Below, piece after piece: positions 48,998-57,818 of a stretch of DNA of 64,000 nucleotides. The notes under the pieces are model-generated. The model saw nothing but the letters and a program-made list of their open reading frames with translations, was not told the DNA's origin and did no database searches. The position numbers were made by a program, and so were the translations under genes. The first letter of the stretch is position 1; every line of letters begins with the position of its first letter. This DNA is from DAORHV01 sp964513925 (GTDB taxonomy: Bacteria; Patescibacteriota; Gracilibacteria; Peribacterales; Peribacteraceae): the NCBI GenBank assembly GCA_964513925.1, contig CAZENR010000006.1:24508-88507 (forward strand), written 5' to 3'.

Positions 48998-51220
48998 TTA
49001 GCGACGGAATCCGCCTGCGCGCGGAGGGCCGCTACGGCCGCTGCCGCCGCGGAACCCACCTGTGCGTGGTGGCGGAGGAGTCCAGCCGGCCGGAGGCGCG
49101 GACATCTGCTTGAGTGAGAGACGCGTCTTGCCTTCCACGGCATCGTACTCGACGCACTTCACCTTGAGCATGTCGCCCACCTTGACCACATCCTCCACCT
49201 TCTCGGTGCGCTGCCACTGCAGCTCGGAAATGTGGACCATGCCGTCCTTGCCATGGCCGAATTCCAAAATAGCTCCGACGCCGTCGATAATGCGCGTGAC
49301 CTTGCCCTCGTAGACCTTGCCGACTTCCGGCTTTTCCACGATGCCAAGAATCCAATCTTTGGCCTTTTGCATGGTCTCGCCATTGAGCGCGGTAACGAAG
49401 ACCAAACCGCTGTCTTCGATGTCGATTTCCACGCCCAGATCCTTGGTGATCTTCTGGATGGTTTCGCCGCCCTTGCCGATGACCAAGCGAATATCTTCGG
49501 GATTGATGGTAATCGTCTCGATGCGCGGGGCATACGGACTTAAGTCGGCGCGAGGCTGGGCAATTGCCTTGAGCATGGTCTCCAGAATGGCCAAACGGCC
49601 GGTATGCGCACGCTCCAATGCCTGCTTGAAGACTTCGTCGGGCAGTCCTTTGATCTTAATATCCATCTGGATAGCGGTAATACCCTTGGCGGTACCGGCT
49701 ACCTTAAAGTCCATATCTCCACCGAAGTCCTCTTCGTCCTGCAGATCAGACAAAATGACGTACTTTCCCTTGGCTTCGTCGGACATGAGACCGAGGGCAA
49801 TACCCGATACCGGAGCGGTAAGCGGTACGCCGGCAGCCATGAGCGCCAACGTGGAACCACAGGTTGCAGCCATGGAAGACGAGCCGTTGGATTCCAGAAT
49901 TTCGGTAACGGTGCGGATGGTGTACGGGAATTTCTCGGCGTCCGGCAGAACCGGCTCCAGAGCGCGCTGCGCCAAGTTTCCGTGGCCAATCTCGCGATTG
50001 CCCACGAAGAGACGGTTGCTGGTCTCGCCTACGGAAAACGGTGGGAAGTTGTAGTGGTGCATGTAACGGTCCTCACGCTCCCCTTCCATGCCTTCGACCA
50101 ATTGCTTGGTGCCGGGAGATCCCAGCGTGCAGGTGGTAAGAGCCTGCGTCTCGCCGCGCTGGAACAAGCCCGAACCGTGTACGCGCTTGGGCAGAATGTC
50201 TACCAAGCAGGAAATGGAACGAATCTGCTCCACCTTGCGGCTACTCATGCGAGTACCCTCTTCCAGGATCATGCGGCGGACTTCGGCCTTGATGATCTTA
50301 TCCATGGAAGCTGCGGCATTGGCGTACATTTCCTCCAGCTTCTCGTTACCCTCAGCCTTGCCGTGCTTCTCTTCAAGCTTGAGTGCGGCCTTTTCCATAA
50401 GGTCGTTAAAGACGCGGCGGCGCTCCAGCTTTGGAAGCGCGTCCTTAATTGCCTTGTTGACAATAGGAAGTGCCCACTGCTCCAAAAGCTTGTAGTCCTC
50501 TTCGTGCAGGTAGTACGGCGGAGTTACTTCGAACTTGGGCTTGCCGACCTGCGACTGCACGTCTGCAAAGAACTTGGCAACCTTCTGGGCCCACTTCTTG
50601 CCGAAGTCGATGGCGCGCAGAATATCTGCCTCGGGCAACTGGTTTGCGCCAGCCTCGATCATCACAATGCGCTGCTGCGAAGCGGTAACGTACATGTTCA
50701 AGTCGGACTTCTTGCTAGCCTCTACTGACGGGTTGAGGACCAGCTCTCCGCCGATGATACCCACGCACACGGTGCCCAGGGGCCCATCGCACGGACAGTC
50801 GGACAGCGCTACTGCAAGGTTTGCAGCATTGGCAGACACAATGTCGTGATGGTGCTCGAAGTCGTAGCTGAGCACGGTAGCAAACACCTGGATATCGTTG
50901 CGGATGTACTTCGGGAACATGGGACGCAAGCCGCGGTCGATGACACGTGCCAACAGCACAAAGTCATCGGAAGGGCGACCTTCGCGCTTCCGGAAGCGCG
51001 AGCCGGCAATCTTGCCTCCGGCGTAGTACTTTTCTTGGTACACAACCTGCAACGGCAGAAAGTCCACGCCTTCGCGTGCTTTTGCCGAAACGGTGCAGTT
51101 ACCCAGCGACACGGTATCGCCGATTTGGCATACCACGGATGCGTTGGCCTGGGTTGCCAACTGGCCGGTACGAACGATCATCTTCTGATCGCCCAGCTCC
51201 AGCGTGAATTCCTTTTGCAT
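48998..51220 (-). CDS. pnp: polyribonucleotide nucleotidyltransferase
   Basis: 3'-5' phosphorolytic exoribonuclease of 740 residues. Two RNase PH domains are present (FRKREGRPSDDFVLLARVIDR; SGLFQRGETQALTTCTLGS ... NGSSSMAATCGSTLALMAAGV ... DLQDEEDFGGDMDFKVAG). They are followed by KH (EDIRLVIGKGGETIQKITKDLG) and S1 (GKVYEGKVTRIIDGVGAILEFG ... GMVHISEL) RNA-binding domains. The tail is rich in glycine, arginine and proline (GGFRGGSGRSGPPRAGGFRR), RGG-like, which could add RNA or protein contacts. The ATG at 51220 follows a C/T-rich stretch. A strong terminator follows. Confidence 0.96.
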   Translation of the reverse strand: MQKEFTLELGDQKMIVRTGQLATQANASVVCQIGDTVSLGNCTVSAKAREGVDFLPLQVVYQEKYYAGGKIAGSRFRKREGRPSDDFVLLARVIDRGLRPMFPKYIRNDIQVFATVLSYDFEHHHDIVSANAANLAVALSDCPCDGPLGTVCVGIIGGELVLNPSVEASKKSDLNMYVTASQQRIVMIEAGANQLPEADILRAIDFGKKWAQKVAKFFADVQSQVGKPKFEVTPPYYLHEEDYKLLEQWALPIVNKAIKDALPKLERRRVFNDLMEKAALKLEEKHGKAEGNEKLEEMYANAAASMDKIIKAEVRRMILEEGTRMSSRKVEQIRSISCLVDILPKRVHGSGLFQRGETQALTTCTLGSPGTKQLVEGMEGEREDRYMHHYNFPPFSVGETSNRLFVGNREIGHGNLAQRALEPVLPDAEKFPYTIRTVTEILESNGSSSMAATCGSTLALMAAGVPLTAPVSGIALGLMSDEAKGKYVILSDLQDEEDFGGDMDFKVAGTAKGITAIQMDIKIKGLPDEVFKQALERAHTGRLAILETMLKAIAQPRADLSPYAPRIETITINPEDIRLVIGKGGETIQKITKDLGVEIDIEDSGLVFVTALNGETMQKAKDWILGIVEKPEVGKVYEGKVTRIIDGVGAILEFGHGKDGMVHISELQWQRTEKVEDVVKVGDMLKVKCVEYDAVEGKTRLSLKQMSAPPAGWTPPPPRTGGFRGGSGRSGPPRAGGFRR

Positions 51221-51391
51221 AGGAAGGATGGGGAAAGAAACGCATCCTTCCGTCACGGATCTGTTTGCCGTGGACTTACATACCAGATCCCGGCGTCATC
51301 GGAAGCTTGTACGTAAATCCTTAAGGCAAAACGGAAACGGTGGCGGAAGGAGCTGCCTCCAGCATACCAAAATCGAGCAGAAGCGACCAGA

Positions 51392-51751
51392 TCAATCGGT
51401 CCTTCTGCGGTTTGCGACGCGTTCCCAGGTTTGCACCACGGCATCGGTAAGGCTGTCTGCGAAAACTTCACCGCCTTGTTGCTGCACGCATTGGACCACT
51501 ACTTCCACAGAACCATCGACGATATGCGCCCCGACTTGCGGACTTGTACCTGCAAGCGCCATGCCTGCAACCACGTTTGCGAACCGCTTGCGAAAGCGGC
51601 TGATCATCTTGCGAGCAGCTGCTTCCATGAACAGGCACAGCAGCTTTCCTTCTTCATGATGTAAATCTTCGCGCTCGGCATCCGTGAGCAAATCGCCCTC
51701 CGGAGGTGTATAGCGGACGATGAACGTGTGTCGGTCTTGTTGGAAAACCAT
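51392..51751 (-). CDS. small protein of unknown function between rpsO and pnp
   Basis: A 119-residue soluble protein (FIVRYTPPEGDLLTDAEREDLHHEEGKLLCLFMEAAARKMISRF in overlapping pieces, then VVAGMALAGTSPQVGAHIVDGSVEVVVQCVQQQ). It looks like a compact alpha/beta domain of unknown family. It lies after the rpsO terminator and 171 bases before pnp. TTTAAT occurs 5 bases before the ATG as a possible -10, partly overlapping the terminator tail. In many bacteria pnp follows rpsO directly. Confidence 0.65.
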   Translation of the reverse strand: MVFQQDRHTFIVRYTPPEGDLLTDAEREDLHHEEGKLLCLFMEAAARKMISRFRKRFANVVAGMALAGTSPQVGAHIVDGSVEVVVQCVQQQGGEVFADSLTDAVVQTWERVANRRRTD

Positions 51752-51760
51752 GGAAAATTA

Positions 51761-51786
51761 AAAACGGGCGGCGATACTGCCACCCG
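51761..51786 (-). terminator. terminator of rpsO
   Basis: On the minus strand CGGGTGGC / GCCGCCCG hairpin followed by TTTTT. Confidence 0.8.
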
Positions 51787-51812
51787 CTTGGATGCGATGC
51801 AAGAAAATGGAT

Positions 51813-52082
51813 CTACTTCTTGAGATCCAGATTGTCGATAACCGTCTGGTAATCCTGCGGCTTGTTCATGCGCAGGTAGTTCAGCAGCTTGCGGCGCTTG
51901 GCAACCTTGGCAAGCAGTCCGCGGCGTGCGGAGTTGTCCTTCTTGTGGTCCTTTAAGTGCTTGGTAACCTCGGTGATTTCCTTGGTGAGGATTGCAATCT
52001 GCACCGACGGGGAACCCGTGTCCTTGGCGTGGGTGCGGTGCTTGGTAATAAGGTTCTTCTTGGCAGTGCGCTTGAGAGCCAT
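51813..52082 (-). CDS. rpsO: 30S ribosomal protein S15
   Basis: uS15 (89 residues, full length), a primary 16S rRNA binder. Landmarks are HAKDTGSPSVQIAILTKEI, HLKDHKKDNSARRGLLAKV and RRKLLNYLR. The ATG at 52082 is preceded by an almost pure C/T leader segment. It has its own strong promoter about 100 bases upstream. Confidence 0.97.
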   Translation of the reverse strand: MALKRTAKKNLITKHRTHAKDTGSPSVQIAILTKEITEVTKHLKDHKKDNSARRGLLAKVAKRRKLLNYLRMNKPQDYQTVIDNLDLKK

Positions 52083-52181
52083 GATAGAGAGTGAGAAGGA
52101 AGGAGGGCTGCCGCGCAAAGAAAAGCGTGTTCGGGCCTCGCCGTGCTGCAAGAGCGACGGTAAAGCGCGACAGTGGAGGCA

Positions 52182-52210
52182 ATCCTACTCATAGGAGTGG
52201 TTCGTGTCAA
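52182..52210 (-). promoter_or_regulatory. promoter of rpsO
   Basis: On the minus strand TTGACA, a 17-base spacer and TAGGAT. The leader to the ATG is about 90 bases, long enough for an S15 autoregulatory structure, though none was worked out. Confidence 0.75.
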
Positions 52211-52263
52211 TCTTGTTTGCTATAACAAGCCAAGAAAGCTGACATCTAGCCAGAGATACACAT

Positions 52264-52310
52264 GGGAACCCAGCCGCACGAGAACGTGCGGCCGGGGAAC
52301 CCTTGAGAGC
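52264..52310 (-). terminator. hairpin after the 101-residue orphan gene
   Basis: CCGCACG-AGAA-CGTGCGG stem (52274-52291) flanked by GGGAACCC / GGGGAACCC direct copies. There is no T run, so its terminator role is uncertain. Confidence 0.4.
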
Positions 52311-52328
52311 AACAACTTCGGCAACCGG

Positions 52329-52634
52329 CTATTCGGCGCGGATTTGGAACCGCAGCAGGGCGCTGCGGGTGCCCCACTCAAGCGTCAGCGCGTTCTCCGA
52401 CTTGATCTCGACATCGAAGTCGTGCTGACCGCCACCCGGGACGGGAACCGGGTCATCTTCGGCCAGCAGCGACGCGTTGACCGTGTCGGTCGTGGTGTTG
52501 ACGAAGCGCACCGTCACCACGCCCAGCTTGACAGTGAGGGTGTAGTCGTAGCCGCCGTGGCCGGCACGAACGCCGGTCACTTCGTCTTCGCCTTGGAACA
52601 CCGTCACTTGCGCAGTTCGAGACTGAAACAGCAT
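52329..52634 (-). CDS. orphan 101-residue protein with a canonical Shine-Dalgarno site
   Basis: A soluble, beta-rich 101-residue protein (AQVTVFQGEDEVTGVRAGHGGYDY, LGVVTVRFVNTTTDTVNASLL, HDFDVEIKSENALTLEWGTR). The strand pattern suggests a small beta sandwich. No family was recognised. A GAGGAGG Shine-Dalgarno site lies 6 bases before the ATG at 52634, rare in this window. The gene is GC-rich with many GTC/ACC codons. The promoter and leader resemble those of the 56-residue gene at 16905-17075. Foreign origin is inferred. Confidence 0.65.
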   Translation of the reverse strand: MLFQSRTAQVTVFQGEDEVTGVRAGHGGYDYTLTVKLGVVTVRFVNTTTDTVNASLLAEDDPVPVPGGGQHDFDVEIKSENALTLEWGTRSALLRFQIRAE

Positions 52635-52806
52635 GGGACCCTCCTCGAGTCCAGTGAGTGCCGGCGCGGGATGAATGTGTGTTGCGCCGGTGGTCTGGCG
52701 ACAGGATCGCCACAGCACCGACGCAAGCGCTCTCAAGGATCAATGGCCAAAGCAATGCTCTGGCAAATACAATTATAAAATATTAATAAAATTATGCAAA
52801 TATTCG
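52635..52806 (-). promoter_or_regulatory. AT-rich promoter and leader of the 101-residue gene
   Basis: On the minus strand GAATATTTGCAT leads into TTGCAT, 16 bases, TATAAT. The leader of about 125 bases contains AGAGCGCTTGC and ACACATTCATCC, both close to motifs in the leader at 17076-17271. Confidence 0.6.
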
Positions 52807-52903
52807 GACCCAGAAAGTCGCTCGTGAGGAGAAAATGCGTGGACAAGCGTACACCCTTTCGAATACAGTTTCGCAGCCAGTATCTGTGCTACCATCCCCT
52901 CCT

Positions 52904-54040
52904 ATGACTATTACCAATGCCCTCCTCGGTCTTACGCTCGTTGCCGTATGCGTCGCCATTTATAAGGTAAGCACTCTGAAGAGTACGGATACGGCCGAAG
53001 AGGCCAAAGTGCTGCGAGAAATGATGGAGAACGTCCGCCGTGATCTAGCCGATACCAAGGACAAGCTAAAGGACGGCATGGGAAAGAACGCGCAGAACAT
53101 TCAGGAACGCTTGGAGAAGACGATGGAATTGGTAAACAAGCAGCTAGGCAGCATGGATTCGCGCATCGATAAGCGCGTCATCGATATTAATAACCGCCTG
53201 GATGCCGCAGCCAAGATGATGGGCCAGGTGCAGAAGCAGTACGGCAACGTGGAACAGATAAGCGCTGCCATTCAGCAGTTGCAAGAAACCTTCAAGTCAC
53301 CCAAGCCGAGAGGCGGTTTTGGAGAGAAGGCAGTGGTGGATTTAGTGGCACAAGTACTGCCGGTAAAATCGTACGAAGCGCAGCACCGCTTCCGCGGCGG
53401 CGACATTGTGGACCTGCTTGTGAAGACGAGTAACGGCGATATTCCCATCGATGCAAAATTTCCGCTGGAAAACTACATGCGCATTGTGGAATCCCCCGAA
53501 GATGAAGAGTTGAAAAAGGCATTCCGCAACGACGTGAAGAAGCACATTCGCGATATTGCCAAGAAGTACATTCTCCCCGACGAAGGAACGCTGGAGTTCG
53601 CATTGATGTACGTACCTTCGGATGCGGTGATGTACGAGATTCTGACCGACGCCGAACTGTCGGACTTGGCCGAATCGCTGCACGTATTCATTCTGTCACC
53701 GCATTCGTTCTACTACTTCCTGAATGTCATTCGCTTGGCATACCAAAGCCAGAAGTTTGAAGAGAATGCCAAGCAGGTACTGGGGCTGATCCGCGGTATC
53801 CAGCAGCAGAGCGGCAAATTAGGAGAGGACTTGGCCGTGTTGCAAAAGCACATGGGGAACGCAGCTGCGAAAATGGGCGAAGTGCAAACGGGGTACGGCA
53901 AGCTGGACATGCAGATTAAGCAGGCCGGAACGCTGGATGATCCTGCAAGTAAGCGCGTGTTGGAATCGGCAACACAGGCCGCCGCCAGCAAAGTGCGCGA
54001 GCGGCGCACGGCCCAAGTATCTTTGATGGGTGAGGAGTAA
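52904..54040 (+). CDS. rmuC: DNA recombination protein RmuC homologue
   Basis: A 378-residue protein with an N-terminal span (NALLGLTLVAVCVAIY), a long coiled coil (about residues 30-125) and a PD-(D/E)XK nuclease-like core (GGFGEKAVVDLVAQVLP, ...FRGGDIVDLLVKTSNGDIPIDAKFPLENY). The DIPIDAKFPLE stretch carries the catalytic D-x-K-like residues. RmuC proteins limit inversions and are implicated in DNA processing. The ATG at 52904 is 8 bases after a TACCAT box. The longer frame upstream is not protein-like. Confidence 0.93.
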   Translation: MTITNALLGLTLVAVCVAIYKVSTLKSTDTAEEAKVLREMMENVRRDLADTKDKLKDGMGKNAQNIQERLEKTMELVNKQLGSMDSRIDKRVIDINNRLDAAAKMMGQVQKQYGNVEQISAAIQQLQETFKSPKPRGGFGEKAVVDLVAQVLPVKSYEAQHRFRGGDIVDLLVKTSNGDIPIDAKFPLENYMRIVESPEDEELKKAFRNDVKKHIRDIAKKYILPDEGTLEFALMYVPSDAVMYEILTDAELSDLAESLHVFILSPHSFYYFLNVIRLAYQSQKFEENAKQVLGLIRGIQQQSGKLGEDLAVLQKHMGNAAAKMGEVQTGYGKLDMQIKQAGTLDDPASKRVLESATQAAASKVRERRTAQVSLMGEE

Positions 54041-54241
54041 AGATAGCGCGCCCTTCATGCCAGTGAGGATTGCTGATGTATTGTTATGAATATTCCACTT
54101 TTTAAAAAAGCGGGAAACAATTGCTTCGCACAAAGAAGTGACACTCCTCATGTGCTTTTCTTTTCGCTCGGACAACAGCACGCCGTTCGAGCAAAAAATC
54201 TCATCGAGAAAAATTTTACAAGAGTGTTATGATCCACGCCG

Positions 54242-56515
54242 ATGCTCGAGCAAGACGTCATCCTCGGCCACTTAAACGACCTGCAAAAACAAGCCGTGGA
54301 AACGCTGGAAGGCCCCGTGCTTATTCTGGCAGGTGCCGGCTCCGGCAAAACCCGGGCGCTTACACATCGGATTGCGAATTTGATGGCGCAAGGCGTGCCG
54401 CCATGGAGCATTTTGGCAGTGACATTCACGAACAAGGCAGCAAATGAAATGAAGGCGCGCATTCGCAAGCTGCTCAAAATCGCAGATGAGGTCGGCAGCG
54501 ACCCCACGCACCTACCGCTCATGGGAACGTTCCACTCAATTTGCGTGCGCATGCTGCGCCGGGACATCGAAGCGATTGGCAGGGACCGCAACTTCGTCAT
54601 TTACGACGGCGATGATCAGGAGAAGGTAATGGCACAAGCGCTGAAAGACTTGAAGATTGCACCAGAGGAGCTAAAGCCGCGCGCCGCACTCGGTGGCATA
54701 GGACGCTTCAAGTGTGAAGCAATCTCACCGAGCACGGTGAAGTCGCAGGCAACCACGTGGCAAACGCAGCGCCTTGCCGAGGTCTATGCACGCTACCAAA
54801 CGCTCCTGCGCGAGAGTAACGCGCTTGATTTCGATGACCTGCTCAGCGAGACGGTGAGGCTGCTGCAAGAACGCCCGGAAGTACTGAAGAGATACCAGCA
54901 GCAATGGCAGTACCTGCACGTGGATGAGTACCAGGACACCAACCACGTACAGTACCTGCTCGTGAACCTGCTGGCCCAGGAACACCGTAACCTGTGCGTC
55001 ATCGGTGACCCAGACCAATCCATTTATGCGTTCCGCGGCGCAGACATCCGCAACATTCTGGAATTTAAAAACGACTACAAAGATGCCATGACCATAAAGC
55101 TCGAACAGAACTATCGATCCACACAAATTATTCTGGATGGTGCGGATGCGGTTATTGCCGCAAACCCAAATCGGCCGCAGAAGAAAATGTGGACCGAGCG
55201 CAAAGACGGACCCAAGATCGTAGTGGAAGAGGTGAACGACGAGCGCATGGAAGCCGAACGCGCCATCCGCACGGTGCAAGAGCGCCAAAAGGACGGTGTA
55301 CCACTCTCAGACCAAGTGATTCTGTACCGGACCAACGCGCAATCGCGCCTGTTCGAAGAGGCCTGCTTACGGTTGGGAGTGGCCTACAGGATCATTGGTG
55401 GAGTGAAATTCTACGCCCGCCGTGAAGTGAAAGATGTTCTTGCGTATCTTCACACCGTTCTCAATCCAAGCGATATCGTCTCGCTGCTGCGCATTATCAA
55501 CGTGCCGGCACGCAAAATCGGCAATACGACGCTGGCGCGACTGCAGCAGTACTGCAATGAGCGCAGCCTAAGCTTGTGGCAGGCCATAAAGCACATTGAG
55601 ATGGTGGACGGACTGAACGAACCGACAAAGAAGCGTCTGTCCGATTTTGGTTCCATTATTACCAAATTGCAGGGGCGTGCCGAAGAGGTGCCGGTAAGTG
55701 CGCTGACCACCGAGCTGTTGAGTGCCACGGGCATGGAAAAGTGGGTGCGAGATGGTACCGACGAAGGCGAGACGCGCTGGCAGAACATTTTGGAATTGCA
55801 GTCGGTCATGCATAAATACGATGCACTGGAACCGCGCGTGTCGCTCACCAGCTTCTTGGAGGAGGCCGCGCTGATTTCCGAAGTGGACAAACTCGATACC
55901 CAACAGGGGGACGCCCTCACGCTCATGACACTGCACCTGTGCAAAGGATTGGAATTCCGCTCGGTAATTGTGTCGGGCTGCGAAGAAGGCATTTTCCCGC
56001 ACAGCATGTCGCATATGGATAAAGACCAGCTGGAAGAGGAGCGCCGCCTTATGTACGTGGGCATGACGCGAGCAAAGGAGCACCTGCAACTGATGCACGC
56101 ACGCAGTCGCATGCTGTGGGGAGACATGCAAAGCAATGCTCGCAGCCGTTTTTTGGATGACATCCCGCAGCAAGTGCTGGAGGTGAAGAGCGACGCAATG
56201 GGCAGTAAATTCGGTTGGCTGAGCAATGCCCGTGGCAACTACTCCGGAGTGAAAAGTTCTCCAAAACGCGGAGACGACTTCAACCAAGATGTATCGGATA
56301 TTTTTGAGAACGACTCGCAAGACGGCGACGACGGCTATGCAGCTGCCGATGCCATTGCCGAAGGCAGCCGCGTTCTGCACAAGGTCTTCGGCCTTGGAAC
56401 GGTAGAACGCAGGCTTGGCGACATTGTGGAAATTGCATTTGATTCAGGCAACCGCAAGAAGCTGGCCCTGAGCATTGCGCCACTCACGCTGCTCGAAAAC
56501 GCAGAAGCCGCATAA
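54242..56515 (+). CDS. UvrD/PcrA-type DNA helicase
   Basis: Superfamily 1A 3'-5' helicase, 757 residues. Motifs are Q-motif LNDLQKQAVE, Walker A LILAGAGSGKTRALTHRI, Ia AVTFTNKAANEMK, Walker B VDEYQDTN, III VIGDPDQSIYAFRGAD, IV EQNYRSTQIIL, V MTLHLCKGLEFRSVIVSGCEEG and VI EEERRLMYVGMTRAKEHL. Motif V has HLCKGLE where HxxKGLE is usual. The C-terminus carries the Tudor-like VLHKVFGLGTVERRLGD module that in PcrA binds RNA polymerase. A TATGAT box lies 8 bases before the ATG. Confidence 0.95.
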   Translation: MLEQDVILGHLNDLQKQAVETLEGPVLILAGAGSGKTRALTHRIANLMAQGVPPWSILAVTFTNKAANEMKARIRKLLKIADEVGSDPTHLPLMGTFHSICVRMLRRDIEAIGRDRNFVIYDGDDQEKVMAQALKDLKIAPEELKPRAALGGIGRFKCEAISPSTVKSQATTWQTQRLAEVYARYQTLLRESNALDFDDLLSETVRLLQERPEVLKRYQQQWQYLHVDEYQDTNHVQYLLVNLLAQEHRNLCVIGDPDQSIYAFRGADIRNILEFKNDYKDAMTIKLEQNYRSTQIILDGADAVIAANPNRPQKKMWTERKDGPKIVVEEVNDERMEAERAIRTVQERQKDGVPLSDQVILYRTNAQSRLFEEACLRLGVAYRIIGGVKFYARREVKDVLAYLHTVLNPSDIVSLLRIINVPARKIGNTTLARLQQYCNERSLSLWQAIKHIEMVDGLNEPTKKRLSDFGSIITKLQGRAEEVPVSALTTELLSATGMEKWVRDGTDEGETRWQNILELQSVMHKYDALEPRVSLTSFLEEAALISEVDKLDTQQGDALTLMTLHLCKGLEFRSVIVSGCEEGIFPHSMSHMDKDQLEEERRLMYVGMTRAKEHLQLMHARSRMLWGDMQSNARSRFLDDIPQQVLEVKSDAMGSKFGWLSNARGNYSGVKSSPKRGDDFNQDVSDIFENDSQDGDDGYAAADAIAEGSRVLHKVFGLGTVERRLGDIVEIAFDSGNRKKLALSIAPLTLLENAEAA

Positions 56516-56540
56516 AAGGACCCCGGACATGCCGGAGTCC
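56514..56540. terminator. terminator between the helicase gene and the serine-rich gene
   Basis: GGACTCCGG / CCGGGGTCC hairpin. On the minus strand it is followed by TTTTAT. Confidence 0.8.
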
Positions 56541-56556
56541 CTTGGTACTTCGCTAT

Positions 56557-57780
56557 CTAGAATTTGTACAGCGTTCCAGCGGCGATGGGGCCGCTACCGG
56601 CTGGCAGCCAGGTAAACGCAGTTGTGCCATCGGTCCAGCTGACGGCTCCGGCAGTAGCAATCGAGCCTCCGTTGTTGAGCGTGAGGCGCAAGCTCCCGTT
56701 CTGCAGTCCTACCGGAATGGAAATATCGGCGTAGAGATGGAACGTTTTGGAGTCGTCGATGACCCCGATATCCGCAAGCGTAGAACACGTGACGGTATCG
56801 GTTGCGGTACTGCACGAGTAACGAGTGGAGTCGCCATCCACGCCTATGCGGGCATTGGACAGTGTGATGCCGCCCGCCTGTTCAATGGTGAACTGCAGCT
56901 GCGTCAGCTTCACTTCTGCAATGCCGTCGTTCTTCCTTGCAGAAAAGGCATACGAGCCAATTTTTCGGTCGGTTCCGGACACCAAGAACTCCTGGGGCAA
57001 GCCGGCGTTGCGTACGGATGCAATGATGCCGCGCGCAGTTTGGAAGTCGACAAAGCTATCGGTGCTGGTTTGCGTGTAGGCGCGGTTGCTCCAGTACCCG
57101 TTGCCCTCGAAGGTGGCGTTCTGAATACGGGCGACAAGGCCGCTGGTGCCGCCGGCATCACGACGCATGAGCACTGGCCGTACGTAGAAACTTCGCTCAA
57201 CGCGCTGCGGAATGGTAAGAGATCCGTTGCGCAACTCCAGACGATACGTGCGTTGAGTAGACGTGGAGGCAGTGGATGTGGCGCGACCCAGGTACACCCT
57301 GTTTTCGTCGTACACCAACAACGAGTCGATTGCACTGCCGGTAATGTTCACATTCACTTGAATAGCGGTCACGTTGAATGGCTCTTCGTACAGGAACACC
57401 TTGAATCCGCCCAACACCGGCCCGGTTTCTCCGAGCAACAAGAACTGCGAGCGGACATCGGTATCCGGGAGTGTATCCGTTTGAGTAGCGGAGGACGCAC
57501 TGGATGATATGACGGAGCTGGAAACCGACGATACGCTGCTCGGGGCGGATGAACTTCGAGAAGAAGACGTCTTACTGGAAGAAGCGATCGAGGGCGGAGT
57601 GCAACGAGCCTTCAGTCCAGCACGAATGAGGCGTTTCGCTTGGCGGATTTGCGCGGCTGTCTTGCATCGCACGACCGTACCAGAGGCAGCTGCCAGCGCA
57701 GTTCCATCGTCACCTGGAGCCATTTGCACCGCTAAGGTAAGCGACAAAACTACTGTGAGGAATGAGGCAACGATACGCAT
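56557..57780 (-). CDS. exported serine-rich-linker surface protein, unknown
   Basis: A 407-residue protein with a signal peptide (FLTVVLSLTLAVQMAPG), a short basic region with two cysteines, and a serine-dominated linker (about residues 65-98). A C-terminal beta-rich domain of about 300 residues follows (FLLLGETGPVLGGFKVFLYEEPFNVTAIQVNVN ... IGVDGDSTRYSCSTATDTVTCSTL in parts). Alternating hydrophobic and threonine/asparagine residues suggest a beta sandwich or beta solenoid. The signal peptide plus serine-run layout matches the SLH protein at the left of the window. No C-terminal anchor is visible, so it may be secreted or wall-associated. Confidence 0.8.
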   Translation of the reverse strand: MRIVASFLTVVLSLTLAVQMAPGDDGTALAAASGTVVRCKTAAQIRQAKRLIRAGLKARCTPPSIASSSKTSSSRSSSAPSSVSSVSSSVISSSASSATQTDTLPDTDVRSQFLLLGETGPVLGGFKVFLYEEPFNVTAIQVNVNITGSAIDSLLVYDENRVYLGRATSTASTSTQRTYRLELRNGSLTIPQRVERSFYVRPVLMRRDAGGTSGLVARIQNATFEGNGYWSNRAYTQTSTDSFVDFQTARGIIASVRNAGLPQEFLVSGTDRKIGSYAFSARKNDGIAEVKLTQLQFTIEQAGGITLSNARIGVDGDSTRYSCSTATDTVTCSTLADIGVIDDSKTFHLYADISIPVGLQNGSLRLTLNNGGSIATAGAVSWTDGTTAFTWLPAGSGPIAAGTLYKF

Positions 57781-57818
57781 GGGGTGAATGAGGGGAACGA
57801 GTGGGGCATACTGTGTGC

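Noticed and set aside
53819..54181. 120-codon antisense frame starting in the rmuC-helicase spacer
   Set aside because: Most of it lies under rmuC, and the N-terminal part in the spacer shows no domain or start signal.
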